NCBI RefSeq assembly: GCF_050219315.1
Contig: NZ_CP116939.1
Span: forward strand, 682,001 to 746,000
DNA from: Megasphaera_A sueciensis
GTDB taxonomy: Bacteria; Bacillota; Negativicutes; Veillonellales; Megasphaeraceae
DNA: 64,000 nt
Direction: 5' to 3'
The notes under the pieces are model-generated. The model worked only from the letters and a program-made list of their open reading frames with translations, was not told the DNA's origin and did no database searches. The position numbers were made by a program, and so were the translations under genes. Every line of letters starts with the position of its first letter. Position 1 is the first letter of the stretch. Below are positions 52,272 through 61,479 of the stretch, one piece after another.

Positions 52272-52571
52272 TTACCATTTTTGCTTTCGGATGCATACAG
52301 CAAGTCCTTCTAATATCACTCTAAATGTATTAAAAGATATCGTTAAATCCGGATAAACAGAATTTGCCACTTTATAAGATATCGTAACACAACAATTCTG
52401 GTAATCATACATTAAACCATGTAAATTGGATTCAAACGTATATTTACTAGGCGGTACATTAAACTGCGGCATCCGTTCTTTACGCAGGCCCCGCAGCATC
52501 CTGTCTATAAGCGCAGCTTTTGGTACCTCCTGCTTCAACATCTCTTCAACAAAATTATCTAATACAGACAT
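52272..52571 (-). CDS. Hypothetical 99-aa protein downstream of lysC
   Basis: I do not recognise this protein. It starts MSVLDNFVEEMLKQEVPKAA, has a basic middle (MLRGLRKERMPQFNVPPSKY), and a C-terminal part predicted as strands with CCVTISYKVANSV and TISFNTFRVILEGLAVCI. No signal peptide. ATG 52571 lies 7 bp after the lysC stop behind GAGG, so it is cotranscribed with lysC and closed by a terminator. No function can be assigned. Confidence 0.75.
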   Translation of the reverse strand: MSVLDNFVEEMLKQEVPKAALIDRMLRGLRKERMPQFNVPPSKYTFESNLHGLMYDYQNCCVTISYKVANSVYPDLTISFNTFRVILEGLAVCIRKQKW

Positions 52572-52578
52572 ATGCGCC

Positions 52579-53802
52579 TCAGTGTTCATCAAAGAAGCGT
52601 GCATGGATGGCTTTTACAGCTTTTTCCACATTTTCTTCAGAAATTAAACAGGAAATACTGATTTCTGAAGTGGAGATAATTTCAATATTAATATCATTTT
52701 CTCCCAATACACCGAACACTCCCGCAGCAATTCCGGGATGTCCAGCCATACCGGCACCTACAATGGACACTTTAGCCATTTTATCGTCAATAAGTACGTT
52801 GTCAGCGCCTAATTCCTTGCAGAGATGATCCAGTACTTCTTTAGCTGCAATCAAATCGGAACGGGAAATAGTAAAAGTAATGTCTGTTTCCCCCTCATTG
52901 GCAACCCGGACACTCTGTACAATCATATCCACATCAATATTTTTATCCGCAAGTTCAGAAAATACTTGATATGCATAACCCGGTTTATTGGGAATGCCTA
53001 ATACTGTAACTTTTGCCACATTTTTATCATCGGCTACGCCGCGAATCATATACTGTTTGATTTCCATGGAATATGCCTCCTGAATCATGGTTCCTTGATG
53101 GTCATTAAATGTAGAGCGCACATGAATAGGGACATTAAACCGGCTGCCCATCTCTACTGCCCGTGGCTGCATAACGCCAGCTCCCAGTCTCGCCATTTCC
53201 AACATTTCACCATATGTAATTTCTTGCATTTTAACAGCAGCAGGTACAACACGCGGATCCGAAGAATACACTCCATCTACATCTGTATATATTTCACATA
53301 CATCAGCATTCATAGCGCCTGCAATAGCAACTGCCGTCGTATCCGATCCACCGCGGCCCAACGTTGTAATATCGCCTATATCAGTAATTCCTTGGAATCC
53401 GGCAACAATAACGATATTGCCGTTGTTCAAAGCATTTAAAATACGCTCTGGCTGTATATCCAGTATACGGCCTTTATTGAATGCGCTGCTTGTAGTAATT
53501 CCAGCTTGTGCCCCCGTAAAGGATATTGCCTTATGTCCGGCTTCTTGAAAAGCCATCGCCATCAGCGCAATAGAAATTTGTTCCCCCACAGAAAGAAGCA
53601 TATCCATTTCGCGTCCTATAGGTTTACTGGTAACTTCATTAGCAAGACTCACTAAATCATCAGTAGTATTCCCCATAGCTGAAACAACGATGACAATCTT
53701 ATCATCTGGTTGTTCCCCCTTCAACACACGGTTAACGATAACACGCATTTTGTCAGGTGTCGCTACTGAGCTTCCGCCAAATTTTTTCACTATCAATGCC
53801 AA
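52579..53802 (-). CDS. lysC: Aspartate kinase
   Basis: First step of lysine, threonine and methionine synthesis. The 407-aa protein has VKKFGGSSVATPDKMR, VVSAMGNTTDDLV, TLGRGGSDTTAVAIA and EIYTDVDGVYSSDPR in the kinase domain, then two ACT regulatory domains (about 265-405), as in lysine-sensitive isozymes. The start is TTG 53802, 7 nt after GAGGG; the longer open frame upstream runs into the promoter and is rejected. No lysine riboswitch is seen in its short leader. Confidence 0.95.
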   Translation of the reverse strand: MALIVKKFGGSSVATPDKMRVIVNRVLKGEQPDDKIVIVVSAMGNTTDDLVSLANEVTSKPIGREMDMLLSVGEQISIALMAMAFQEAGHKAISFTGAQAGITTSSAFNKGRILDIQPERILNALNNGNIVIVAGFQGITDIGDITTLGRGGSDTTAVAIAGAMNADVCEIYTDVDGVYSSDPRVVPAAVKMQEITYGEMLEMARLGAGVMQPRAVEMGSRFNVPIHVRSTFNDHQGTMIQEAYSMEIKQYMIRGVADDKNVAKVTVLGIPNKPGYAYQVFSELADKNIDVDMIVQSVRVANEGETDITFTISRSDLIAAKEVLDHLCKELGADNVLIDDKMAKVSIVGAGMAGHPGIAAGVFGVLGENDINIEIISTSEISISCLISEENVEKAVKAIHARFFDEH

Positions 53803-53877
53803 CTTGAATCCCTCACTTTTACACATACCTTCACGTATGCATAATTGATATTTTAGTGCTTTTAACCACTTATTACG

Positions 53878-53906
53878 ATAATAGCATGGTATGTAATAAA
53901 TGTAAA
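53878..53906 (-). promoter_or_regulatory. lysC promoter
   Basis: On the minus strand TTTACA (53906-53901) and TATTAT (53883-53878) are 17 bp apart. A small CATAC/GTATG hairpin lies in the leader. Confidence 0.75.
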
Positions 53907-53933
53907 GTAAGAAAAGTCTCTCTTTTATTAAGA

Positions 53934-53968
53934 AAAAACAGGCTTTTTGCTTAAAGTAAAAAGCCTGT
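53934..53968 (-). terminator. Terminator after RNase P RNA
   Basis: ACAGGCTTTTT and AAAAAGCCTGT form the stem, followed on the minus strand by TTTTTTC. Confidence 0.88.
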
Positions 53969-53976
53969 ACCATTCG

Positions 53977-54328
53977 CAGATGAGTAATCAGTAAGCCGAG
54001 TTTTGTTCTGCTTGCGCAGCAGCAATCATCTGTCTAGGCGTAACATTGCTGTTACGCTCAAGCGACACAACCCGGAAGATCAGCGGGCCGCTTCATCCCT
54101 TCCCTATTCGGTCTTGCTCCAGATGGGGTTTGCCTAGCCGGTAAGTTACCTTACCGCTGGTACGCTCTTACCGCACCGTTCCACCCTTACCACGTACGTG
54201 GCGGTACACATTTCTGTGGCACTGTCCCTAAAGTTGCCTTCGCCGGACGTTATCCGGCATCCTGCCCTATGGAGCTCGGACTTTCCTCCAATATTCACAT
54301 ACTGGCGATTGCTTTTCATACTCATCCC
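53977..54328 (-). ncRNA. rnpB: RNase P RNA component
   Basis: Catalytic RNA that matures tRNA 5' ends. The minus strand shows the universal blocks GGAGGAAAGTCCGAGCTCC, the ACAGTGCCACAGAAA region, GGTAAGGGTGGAACGGTGCG, GCAAGACCGAATAGGGA and the 3' AGACAGATGATTGC region. P1 closes GATGAGTA (54326-54319) with TACTCATC (53986-53979), fixing both ends. Length is about 350 nt. A promoter (TTGACC with TAATCT-type -10) lies at 54335-54362. Confidence 0.95.
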
Positions 54329-54357
54329 AATTAGATTATCATAAAATGTCGGCCCGG

Positions 54358-55020
54358 TCAAACAGATTTTTTACTAATTTCAATCAATTCCCGCAAATGA
54401 GTTACCGCCGATGTTATGTCTGGTTGTGAAACAATGGCACTAATCATAGCAAAAAGACGAAAACCTTGTTGATATAAACTGCTAATGTTTTCTGTCTCTA
54501 TTCCACCAATAGCAACAACCGGAATCGGGCATTCATGCAATGCATAGGAAACAGCATCTGCCGTCACAACCGGATTGGCATCTTTTTTGGACTGTGTAGG
54601 AAACATAGGTCCAAAACCCACATAATCCGCACCATCGAGAACCGCTGCATGAATCTCTTCAACCGTATTAGTAGATACTCCGATTATCATATCCGGCCCT
54701 GCTATCTTACGTGCAATGGCAAACGGCGCATCATCTTGTCCGACATGAATACCATCAGCACCGCAGGCAATTGCCAGATCAACGGAGTCATTCATAATAA
54801 ACGTCACCCCATGTTGGCGGCACATTTCCGCAATAGCTGTTCCTTCTGCATATTTTTGACGCCATGTCTTATTCTTCTCACGATATTGAATAATTTTTAC
54901 GCCTGCATCTATAACGGCTGCTGCCGTTTCAAGATTATTCCGACCCAATGACAGTGATTCTCCTAAAATAGCATACAAAGGTTCATTTTTCAGTTGCTCC
55001 ATCTGTTTTGTTCTGCTCAT
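54358..55020 (-). CDS. thiE: Thiamine-phosphate synthase
   Basis: Joins HMP-PP and thiazole phosphate to thiamine phosphate. The 220-aa TIM barrel has IIQYREKN, FIMNDSVDLAIACGADGIHV, GQDDAP, GVSTNTVEEIHAA and YVGFGPMFPTQSK. ATG 55020 follows AAAGGAAG. No other thiamine gene or TPP riboswitch is nearby, so it may serve thiazole/HMP salvage. Confidence 0.95.
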   Translation of the reverse strand: MSRTKQMEQLKNEPLYAILGESLSLGRNNLETAAAVIDAGVKIIQYREKNKTWRQKYAEGTAIAEMCRQHGVTFIMNDSVDLAIACGADGIHVGQDDAPFAIARKIAGPDMIIGVSTNTVEEIHAAVLDGADYVGFGPMFPTQSKKDANPVVTADAVSYALHECPIPVVAIGGIETENISSLYQQGFRLFAMISAIVSQPDITSAVTHLRELIEISKKSV

Positions 55021-55064
55021 GATATTCTTCCTTTCTCCCTGCACGAACAATCATCTTTAGTGTA

Positions 55065-56183
55065 TCAGCAATGTTTAAAAATATCGCAGCTGGTCCTATC
55101 TTCTTTCCAAGCAACCTCCCAGTTTCGTTCTATAGACGCAGTCTGTAATCTTTGCAGTAAAACAGTCATAGACGATCTTTCTGTACCAAAATGACCGCCA
55201 TCAGCAATAACAATGCCTAATTTTACCGCTTCCTGCGCTTCATGATACTTCACGTCGCCTGTAAGATATAAATCTGCGCCGGCCTGCTTAGCCTGCTTAA
55301 GTAACGATGCTCCCGCTCCACCGCAAAGAGCTACTTTTTTTATTGGCAAGCCTTCGCTGCCGGCATATGATAATATTTGAATATGAAGAGCACGCTTTAT
55401 TTTTCGCAATACGATACGAGCTTCTTCCGGTTCATTCAGGCAGCCAATGCGGCCCAACGCATACGTTCTGCCTTTATTGACCATAGGATATATGTCAAAA
55501 GCGGGTTCTTCATAGGGATGAACCATCTTTACAGCGGATACTACAAGGCTGAGTCTCGATTCGGGAATAATGGTTTCCACGCGGATTTCTGCAGTTTTCT
55601 CTAATCTGTTGATTTCTCCAATAAAAGGATGTGTTCCTGCCAGCGGTTTAAACTGTCCTTCACCGGAAACGGAAAACATGCAGTGGCTGTATTTCCCGAT
55701 AAATCCGGCACCGGCTTCTCCCAAAGCCTGCCGTACGGTATCTTCATAATTTCGGGGAACATATACAACAAACTTATATAACGCTTCTTTCTTTACCGGA
55801 ATAAGACCTTCCACCTCTTTCAATCCAATTTGCTCAGCCAGTATATCATTAACACCGCCTTCGGCACTATCCCAATTTGTATGCGCGCTATACACCGCAA
55901 TATGATGAACTAGGAGTTTTTGCAATAATCGTCCATCATATGTATCCGTACGGATAGCTGCGAGTTTATTAAAAATCACAGGATGATGACTGATAATAAG
56001 ATCTATATTGTGATGAGCTGCATAATCTACATTTTCCATCGTTACATCAAGCGTTACCATAGCGGACTGAATCTCATCATCAGGATTTCCCAGCAGCAAT
56101 CCCGGATTATCCCATGATTCTGCAAGTTCCGGTGGAGCAAAGGATTCCATAAGACGAATTATTTTTTGCAATTGTACAGCCAT
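55065..56183 (-). CDS. Nif3-like dinuclear metal-centre protein (YqfO type)
   Basis: The 372-aa protein is the long NIF3 type with an inserted PII-like domain. Metal motif LIISHHPVIF and HTNWDSAEGGVND lie in the N-terminal half, the YqfO insertion spans about 130-235 (ETIIPESRLSLVVSAVKMVH), and CGGAGASLL and DVKYHEAQEAVKLGI in the C-terminal half. Some relatives have GTP cyclohydrolase I-like activity in vitro; the role is unsettled. It overlaps trmK by 25 bp, the usual rpoD-trmK-nif3 order. Confidence 0.93.
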   Translation of the reverse strand: MAVQLQKIIRLMESFAPPELAESWDNPGLLLGNPDDEIQSAMVTLDVTMENVDYAAHHNIDLIISHHPVIFNKLAAIRTDTYDGRLLQKLLVHHIAVYSAHTNWDSAEGGVNDILAEQIGLKEVEGLIPVKKEALYKFVVYVPRNYEDTVRQALGEAGAGFIGKYSHCMFSVSGEGQFKPLAGTHPFIGEINRLEKTAEIRVETIIPESRLSLVVSAVKMVHPYEEPAFDIYPMVNKGRTYALGRIGCLNEPEEARIVLRKIKRALHIQILSYAGSEGLPIKKVALCGGAGASLLKQAKQAGADLYLTGDVKYHEAQEAVKLGIVIADGGHFGTERSSMTVLLQRLQTASIERNWEVAWKEDRTSCDIFKHC

Positions 56184-56857
56184 TTTTTTTCCTCCAATAC
56201 AGTAATATGTGCTTGAACTTCTTTTATTTGTTTCGTTGCATCAAATTTACTTTTCTGAAGCCCTGCACGTATCACCTTATATTTTTCAATCAACTGGCAA
56301 ATCAACGTCGACAACAACGGACCTTGCTTTTCCCAATTCACCGGACCGATTTCATATTGCCATTCCTCCAAAGACGCTCGGTGTCCTGGGACAGCATATA
56401 TGATTTCGTATAAATGATTATCCTCAAAGACAAGCCTTTCGTTCTCAATATGCCAATCTATTTCATATATATAACGCCGTACGTGAGAAACATCCCTCAT
56501 CGGCTGAATGATTAAATAAGACAACGTACTGCATATATCCGGTGCTTCCGACAGCAATTGACAAATCAACAATCCTCCCATGCCACAGAAAACGATGCCG
56601 TCTACTTCACCGGGCTGGATACACTGCAATCCATTTCCCAACCGACAAGAAACACGGTCAAGCACCCCTAATTGAACAATATGTTCTTTAGCCGCTGCCA
56701 GCGGCCCAGGAGCTATGTCTACCGCTATAGCCTCCGGGGAAATTCCATTGACACAGGCAATAGCAGGAATGTATCCATGATCTGTCCCTATATCGGCAAT
56801 ACGGGTGTTTGGTACCACTAAAGATAATGCTGATGCTAAACGCTTAGATAACCTCAT
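56159..56857 (-). CDS. trmK: tRNA (adenine-22-N1)-methyltransferase
   Basis: Makes m1A22 in tRNA. The 232-aa protein has ADIGTDHGYIPAIA (SAM-binding motif I), AVDIAPGPLAAAKEH, DGIVFCGMGGLLICQLL and LIIQPMRDV, and a C-terminal coiled coil. ATG 56857 (MRLSKRL) follows AGGATGAG. Position downstream of rpoD supports it. Confidence 0.94.
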   Translation of the reverse strand: MRLSKRLASALSLVVPNTRIADIGTDHGYIPAIACVNGISPEAIAVDIAPGPLAAAKEHIVQLGVLDRVSCRLGNGLQCIQPGEVDGIVFCGMGGLLICQLLSEAPDICSTLSYLIIQPMRDVSHVRRYIYEIDWHIENERLVFEDNHLYEIIYAVPGHRASLEEWQYEIGPVNWEKQGPLLSTLICQLIEKYKVIRAGLQKSKFDATKQIKEVQAHITVLEEKKWLYNCKK

Positions 56858-56885
56858 AGAACTCATCCTGTCTGAAATTTGATAT

Positions 56886-56920
56886 CAAAAAAGCTATTTC
56901 CAGAGGAAATAGCTTCTTTT
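56886..56920 (-). terminator. Terminator after the tRNA gene
   Basis: AAGCTATTTCC and GGAAATAGCTT form the stem with TTTTTT following on the minus strand, 6 bp beyond the tRNA end. Confidence 0.88.
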
Positions 56921-56925
56921 ATTCA

Positions 56926-57000
56926 TGGTGGGCCCACCTGGGATCGAACCAGGGACCAACCGGTTATGAGCCGGTGGCTCTACCGCTGAGCTATAGGCCC
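56926..57000 (-). tRNA. tRNA with anticodon CAU (Ile2 or Met), CCA encoded
   Basis: The minus strand GGGCCTATAGCTCAGCGGTA starts a full 75-nt cloverleaf: D arm, anticodon stem CCGG(C)/(G)CCGG around loop CTCATAA (anticodon at 56968-56966), T arm GGTTCGATCC and encoded CCA. CAU can be elongator Met or lysidine-modified Ile2; the absent initiator-type C1-A72 mismatch excludes fMet. Sequence alone cannot separate the first two with certainty. Confidence 0.93.
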
Positions 57001-57072
57001 GGGCCGTAAGGTCATCAAACCTTACTCGAATAGTATACGCTAATAACACCGAGCCGTCAAGACTTGAATTTA

Positions 57073-58377
57073 TTATAAAAAATCTTTAATCTTTTCGCGC
57101 TTGCCCCAATTACGTAGTTTACTAAGAGCTTTTCCTTCAATTTGGCGAATACGTTCCCGCGTAACATTGAAATGCTGTCCGACTTCTTCTAAGGTCCGCG
57201 GTCTGCCGTCCTTTAACCCAAAACGAAGATATAGCACTTTACGTTCACGTTCTGTAAGACACGAAAACACATCTTCAATTTGTTCTTTCAGTAAAATAAA
57301 AGAAGCTGCATCATCAGGAGCAACCGCTTCCTGATCTTCAATAAAATCACCCAAATGAGAATCCTCTTCTTCCCCAATAGGCGTTTCCAAAGAAACCGGC
57401 TCCTGGGCAATTTTCATAATTTCCCGCACACGTTCTACAGAAATCCCCATTTTATCAGCAATTTCTTCCGGCAACGGTTCTCGACCTTTATCCTGCAACA
57501 ATTGCCGGGAAATCCGGATAAGTTTGTTGATTGTTTCCACCATATGCACTGGAATTCGAATAGTCCGTGCTTGATCGGCTATCGCCCGGGTAATTGCCTG
57601 CCTGATCCACCATGTAGCATAGGTACTGAATTTATATCCTTTACTGTAATCAAATTTATCTACCGCTTTTAGTAGTCCCAGATTCCCCTCCTGAATCAAA
57701 TCCAGAAACAACATCCCCCGCCCTACATAACGTTTTGCAATACTGACAACAAGTCGCAGATTAGCATCTGTCAGTTTCTTTTTAGCAATAACGCCGACAT
57801 GAATATCATCTTGTTCCGCTTCCGGCGCATTTCCCTTTTCGATTGCTTTTGCCAGAGAAATTTCTTCATCTGCCGACAACAGCGGTACTCTACCTATTTC
57901 TTTTAAATACATGCGAACCGGATCATCTATATTAACCCCTTCGGGAACGGTCAAATCAACTGCTGACAAATCCGTATCCGATAACTTTTCATTATCTTCT
58001 TCATCCAAATCCTCATTTGGATTAACCTGATCGACTTCTCCCAGTATATCAATGCCTTTTTCTGCAAAGGTTTCATACATTTTATCAATCTGGTCTGGTG
58101 TCAACTCATCCTCTTCCATGACATTCATGATTTCAGTATATGTCAGATTTCCTTTTTTCTGACCTTCGGTTATTAATTGCTGGATGTGGGAGACCGCTAA
58201 TAATTTACGTTCTTCCTCTGTTAATTGTGAAATATCCACTTTGTCCTTTTTAGATGACTTTTTTTTCGTTGATTTTTTCATAGATTTTGTATTCTTTTTC
58301 CTTATAATAGTATCTGCTTCCTCAGCAATATTTATATTTGCGTCTTTCAATTCCGCTGTTTTCTTCATTTTCACCAT
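57073..58377 (-). CDS. rpoD: Primary sigma factor sigma-70 (sigma-A)
   Basis: Housekeeping RNA polymerase sigma factor. The 434-aa protein has a Lys-rich then acidic region 1.1 (residues about 1-150), region 1.2 (DDPVRMYLKEIGRVPLLSAD), region 2 (LDLIQEGNLGLLKAVDKFDY, YKFSTYATWWIRQAITRAIA), region 3 and region 4.2 (TLEEVGQHFNVTRERIRQIE). ATG 58377 is 9 nt after AAGGAG. It follows dnaG by 23 bp, the conserved macromolecular-synthesis order. Confidence 0.97.
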   Translation of the reverse strand: MVKMKKTAELKDANINIAEEADTIIRKKNTKSMKKSTKKKSSKKDKVDISQLTEEERKLLAVSHIQQLITEGQKKGNLTYTEIMNVMEEDELTPDQIDKMYETFAEKGIDILGEVDQVNPNEDLDEEDNEKLSDTDLSAVDLTVPEGVNIDDPVRMYLKEIGRVPLLSADEEISLAKAIEKGNAPEAEQDDIHVGVIAKKKLTDANLRLVVSIAKRYVGRGMLFLDLIQEGNLGLLKAVDKFDYSKGYKFSTYATWWIRQAITRAIADQARTIRIPVHMVETINKLIRISRQLLQDKGREPLPEEIADKMGISVERVREIMKIAQEPVSLETPIGEEEDSHLGDFIEDQEAVAPDDAASFILLKEQIEDVFSCLTERERKVLYLRFGLKDGRPRTLEEVGQHFNVTRERIRQIEGKALSKLRNWGKREKIKDFL

Positions 58378-58400
58378 GATGTACAGCTCCTTCCTCCCTT

Positions 58401-60191
58401 TCATGACCACTTCTTCATTTCTTCTTTTATTCGCTTGCATTCAGTCAATTCTTCAACAAACCGCGTGTCACCACTGTGACTGAACGCAGCAGCCTTTTTA
58501 CTGTGGATTTCATACCGCTTCTGCAATTCTGCCAAGCGGAACCGTTTAACGTAATCCATTAATACGGCTTCATCCATAGGAATATCCTGCAGAACCATAA
58601 TACGAGCCAATTCCTCGGACTCCTCAGGGGTCAATTTCTCTTGGATGTCCGATTTTGTGTACATCCCTTGGTGTCCATAAACATTCAATACTATTTGATA
58701 AATATTACGGCGTTTTTCATTCATAAAAAATTCTACATCAATTTTAGCTTGAATGCGTTCGCAGGCTTTAGGCTGTTCCATCAGAAAACGGAGTATGTTT
58801 TCTTCGGCTACAGCCATTGTCCCGGTTCCCCTGGCAGCCATATTTTTATCTAAAATGTCCTTAGATACATGGACCTGTAATTGGCCGGTTTCAGGGTGTT
58901 GCGCGATATATTTATTAAACTCACTGCGAACAGCACTTTCATCAATTTGAAGTTGTCTTGCTGTTTTCGTCAAAAAAGCTTCTAGTATAATTCGATTATC
59001 TACCGCTGCCAAAGCGGGCATAATCATTGTCGTTACTGCAGCTTTCCCTTCCAGCGTGCTGCTGTCATACTGCTGCATCGCCGTCTGAAGCATGTAATCG
59101 AGTACATTCGGAGCATCATTAACAGCTGTCCGGAATGCATCGGGTCCTGCACTGTTAATGTATTCATCAGGATCCTTCCCCTGCGGCAGTGAAACAACGC
59201 GAATACGCATTCCCATGCCCCGAACAATTTCCATCGCACGCAACGTTGCCTTACGACCGGCAGTATCCATATCATAGGATAAGATAAGTTCTTTTGCCTG
59301 CCGCTGCAGGATGCGGGCTTGCTCAGTGGTAAAAGAGGTTCCCAAAGAAGCCACTACATTAGAAATTCCTCGGTTATGAGCCGCAATAACATCCATATAC
59401 CCTTCCACCAGGATAACATTTTGTTGTTCATAAATAGATTTATGAGCAATATCCATGGCGAATAAAAGACGGCGCTTGTTAAATATAGGAGTTTCCGGAG
59501 AATTTAAATATTTTGGCTTACCGTCATCAAGAACACGGCCGCCAAAGCCTACTATTCTTCCCCGACCATCCTTGATGGGAAAAATAACACGATTACGAAA
59601 CGCATCATAAAAGCGGCCATTTTTTTCCTTAGCTAAGCCCAGCGTTACCAGCAAGGTTCCTGAAATTCCTTTTTTCATAAATGCTTCGGTCAATTTATTC
59701 CAACTGTCTGGTGCATATCCTAGTTTAAAACGAAGGATCGTGTCATCGTCTAAATGCCGTTTATGAAAATAATCCAGTCCCGTTGTACCATAATGTGTCT
59801 TCAGCAAACAATTATGGTAAAAATTCCCAGCCATTTCGTTCACTTCATATAATTGCGCTATTTTCCTTTCTCGTTCGATTTCTTGCGCTGACTTTTCTAT
59901 AACCGGAAGCGGAATATGCGCTCTTTCTGCTAATCGGGTCACCGCTTCGCCAAAAGTCAAATTTTCTTTCATCATTATAAATTTAAATACATCTCCAGAA
60001 GCATGACAACCAAAACAATAAAAAAATCCCTTATCGGAGGCTACACTGAAAGAAGCTGTTTTTTCGTTATGGAAAGGACAGCAGGCCCAAAAGTTACGCC
60101 CTTGTCGTTTCAGCGAAACATAATCAGATATAACGCTGACAATATCATTAGCCTGCCGAACCTGTTCAATAAATTCATTGGAAAACTTCAC
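58401..60191 (-). CDS. dnaG: DNA primase
   Basis: Makes RNA primers for replication. The 596-aa protein has the CHC2 zinc finger (CPFHNEKTASF, YCFGCHASGD), the Toprim core (ILVEGYMDVIAAH, ILSYDMDTAGRKA) and a C-terminal DnaB-binding region. GTG 60191 is 6 nt after AGGTG; another in-frame GTG lies at 60200. Confidence 0.97.
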   Translation of the reverse strand: MKFSNEFIEQVRQANDIVSVISDYVSLKRQGRNFWACCPFHNEKTASFSVASDKGFFYCFGCHASGDVFKFIMMKENLTFGEAVTRLAERAHIPLPVIEKSAQEIERERKIAQLYEVNEMAGNFYHNCLLKTHYGTTGLDYFHKRHLDDDTILRFKLGYAPDSWNKLTEAFMKKGISGTLLVTLGLAKEKNGRFYDAFRNRVIFPIKDGRGRIVGFGGRVLDDGKPKYLNSPETPIFNKRRLLFAMDIAHKSIYEQQNVILVEGYMDVIAAHNRGISNVVASLGTSFTTEQARILQRQAKELILSYDMDTAGRKATLRAMEIVRGMGMRIRVVSLPQGKDPDEYINSAGPDAFRTAVNDAPNVLDYMLQTAMQQYDSSTLEGKAAVTTMIMPALAAVDNRIILEAFLTKTARQLQIDESAVRSEFNKYIAQHPETGQLQVHVSKDILDKNMAARGTGTMAVAEENILRFLMEQPKACERIQAKIDVEFFMNEKRRNIYQIVLNVYGHQGMYTKSDIQEKLTPEESEELARIMVLQDIPMDEAVLMDYVKRFRLAELQKRYEIHSKKAAAFSHSGDTRFVEELTECKRIKEEMKKWS

Positions 60192-60555
60192 ATCTATCAC
60201 CTGATAAAGAAATATATTTACTGCCGAATATATATTATTCTTTATAACATATAAAATTCCTGCTTTCTAATTGTATTTAAATAGCAATTGAAATATTACA
60301 TTTCATAATATTCAACGAGGATATTTCCATCATATATACTTATTCCATAAATGTTTCTAATATCCTTTTTTTTATAACAATCTTTTTCTAATGACGATAC
60401 CGGCAATATAAAAAAATTATATCCACTGTTATCATCATATCGGGACAATTCTTAACCATGAAATTATCATTCCACATATAGATTTATTGCAAAGCATTTT
60501 GTATAATAGATATGTATAAAGTATTGGAAAAAGCATGGGAAAGAGATGCACATCT
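60192..60555. other. Divergent non-coding region between dnaG and rluD
   Basis: AT-rich; TATAAT at 60502-60507 is a likely -10 for the rluD gene without a clear -35. I found no gene or strong hairpin. Confidence 0.5.
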
Positions 60556-61479
60556 ATGATTGAATTTACAGTTGGATCACTTACAAAACGCACTTCATTA
60601 TTAGGCGCTTTGCGTCATAACGGCATATCGGCAACAATGCGCAGAAAGATCAAACACAACGGCATCTGCAAAATTAACGATATCCCTGCCACATGGCGTG
60701 ATTTTGTCGTACAGGGTGATAAGGTGAATGTAGATTTGCCGATCACACAGTTTTTTGATCCGGAACCTATGGACCTTGATATTGTGTATGAAGATGACTA
60801 TTTATTATTAATCAATAAACCTCATGGTCTTCTCATGCATCCTACGTCAGGACATGCAGAAGGAACCTTAGCCAATGGTATTATCTATTATTATCAGCAG
60901 ACAAAACAGCATTGTGCCTTTCATCCGATGCATCGTCTGGATAGAAACACATCGGGTATCGTTATGCTGGCAAAACAGCCGCAGATACAGTATGCATTTT
61001 CCCGAAAACATCTATTCTATAATCGATTTTACTTAGCCATCACAAGCGGATACTTTCCCTCTTCTCAAGCAACCGTTCATTTTCCTATCAGCAGAAGCCC
61101 GGAAAGTATTGTAAAACGAATTATTTCTAAAGACGGAAAACCTGCATGGTCTGATTTTAAACGTATTGCCGCCAATACAGAATACAGCTTGATACTAGTT
61201 ACCCTGCACACAGGCAGAACACATCAAATTCGTGTGCATTGCAGTAATTTAGGATATCCGTTGCTCGGTGATGATTTGTACGGTGGTTCCAAAGAACGAA
61301 TCAACCGCCAGGCACTGCACGCATATTGTGTACAATTTACTCACCCTGTAACTGGTAAAATAATTAATATTATATCTCCTGTCCCGGCAGATATGCAGAA
61401 ATTAATACGGGAAGCCGGATGGGAGAATATGGTAAAAACTACGCTGGGAGGAATTACAAATGCCATTAGTGACAACTAA
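60556..61479 (+). CDS. RluA-family pseudouridine synthase
   Basis: The 307-aa protein has an N-terminal S4-like RNA-binding part (about 1-75) and the RluA/RluD catalytic domain with HRLDRNTSGIVMLAK (catalytic Asp), INKPHGLLMHPTSGH and TGRTHQIRVHCSNLGYPLLG. RNA target is not readable; RluD-type 23S rRNA sites are likely. ATG 60556 is chosen; a longer frame opens at 60535. Its end overlaps fba by 20 bp. Confidence 0.93.
   Translation: MIEFTVGSLTKRTSLLGALRHNGISATMRRKIKHNGICKINDIPATWRDFVVQGDKVNVDLPITQFFDPEPMDLDIVYEDDYLLLINKPHGLLMHPTSGHAEGTLANGIIYYYQQTKQHCAFHPMHRLDRNTSGIVMLAKQPQIQYAFSRKHLFYNRFYLAITSGYFPSSQATVHFPISRSPESIVKRIISKDGKPAWSDFKRIAANTEYSLILVTLHTGRTHQIRVHCSNLGYPLLGDDLYGGSKERINRQALHAYCVQFTHPVTGKIINIISPVPADMQKLIREAGWENMVKTTLGGITNAISDN

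Noticed and set aside
53803..53877. Lysine riboswitch before lysC
   Set aside because: The leader is only about 75 nt and lacks L-box conserved sequence.
53803..53973. N-terminal extension of aspartate kinase to 53973
   Set aside because: It would read through the lysC promoter at 53878-53906 and the terminator of rnpB; the TTG at 53802 has a proper ribosome site and gives the usual N terminus.
54146..54361. 71-aa open frame on the minus strand
   Set aside because: It lies inside the RNase P RNA gene, whose conserved blocks and P1 helix explain the sequence.
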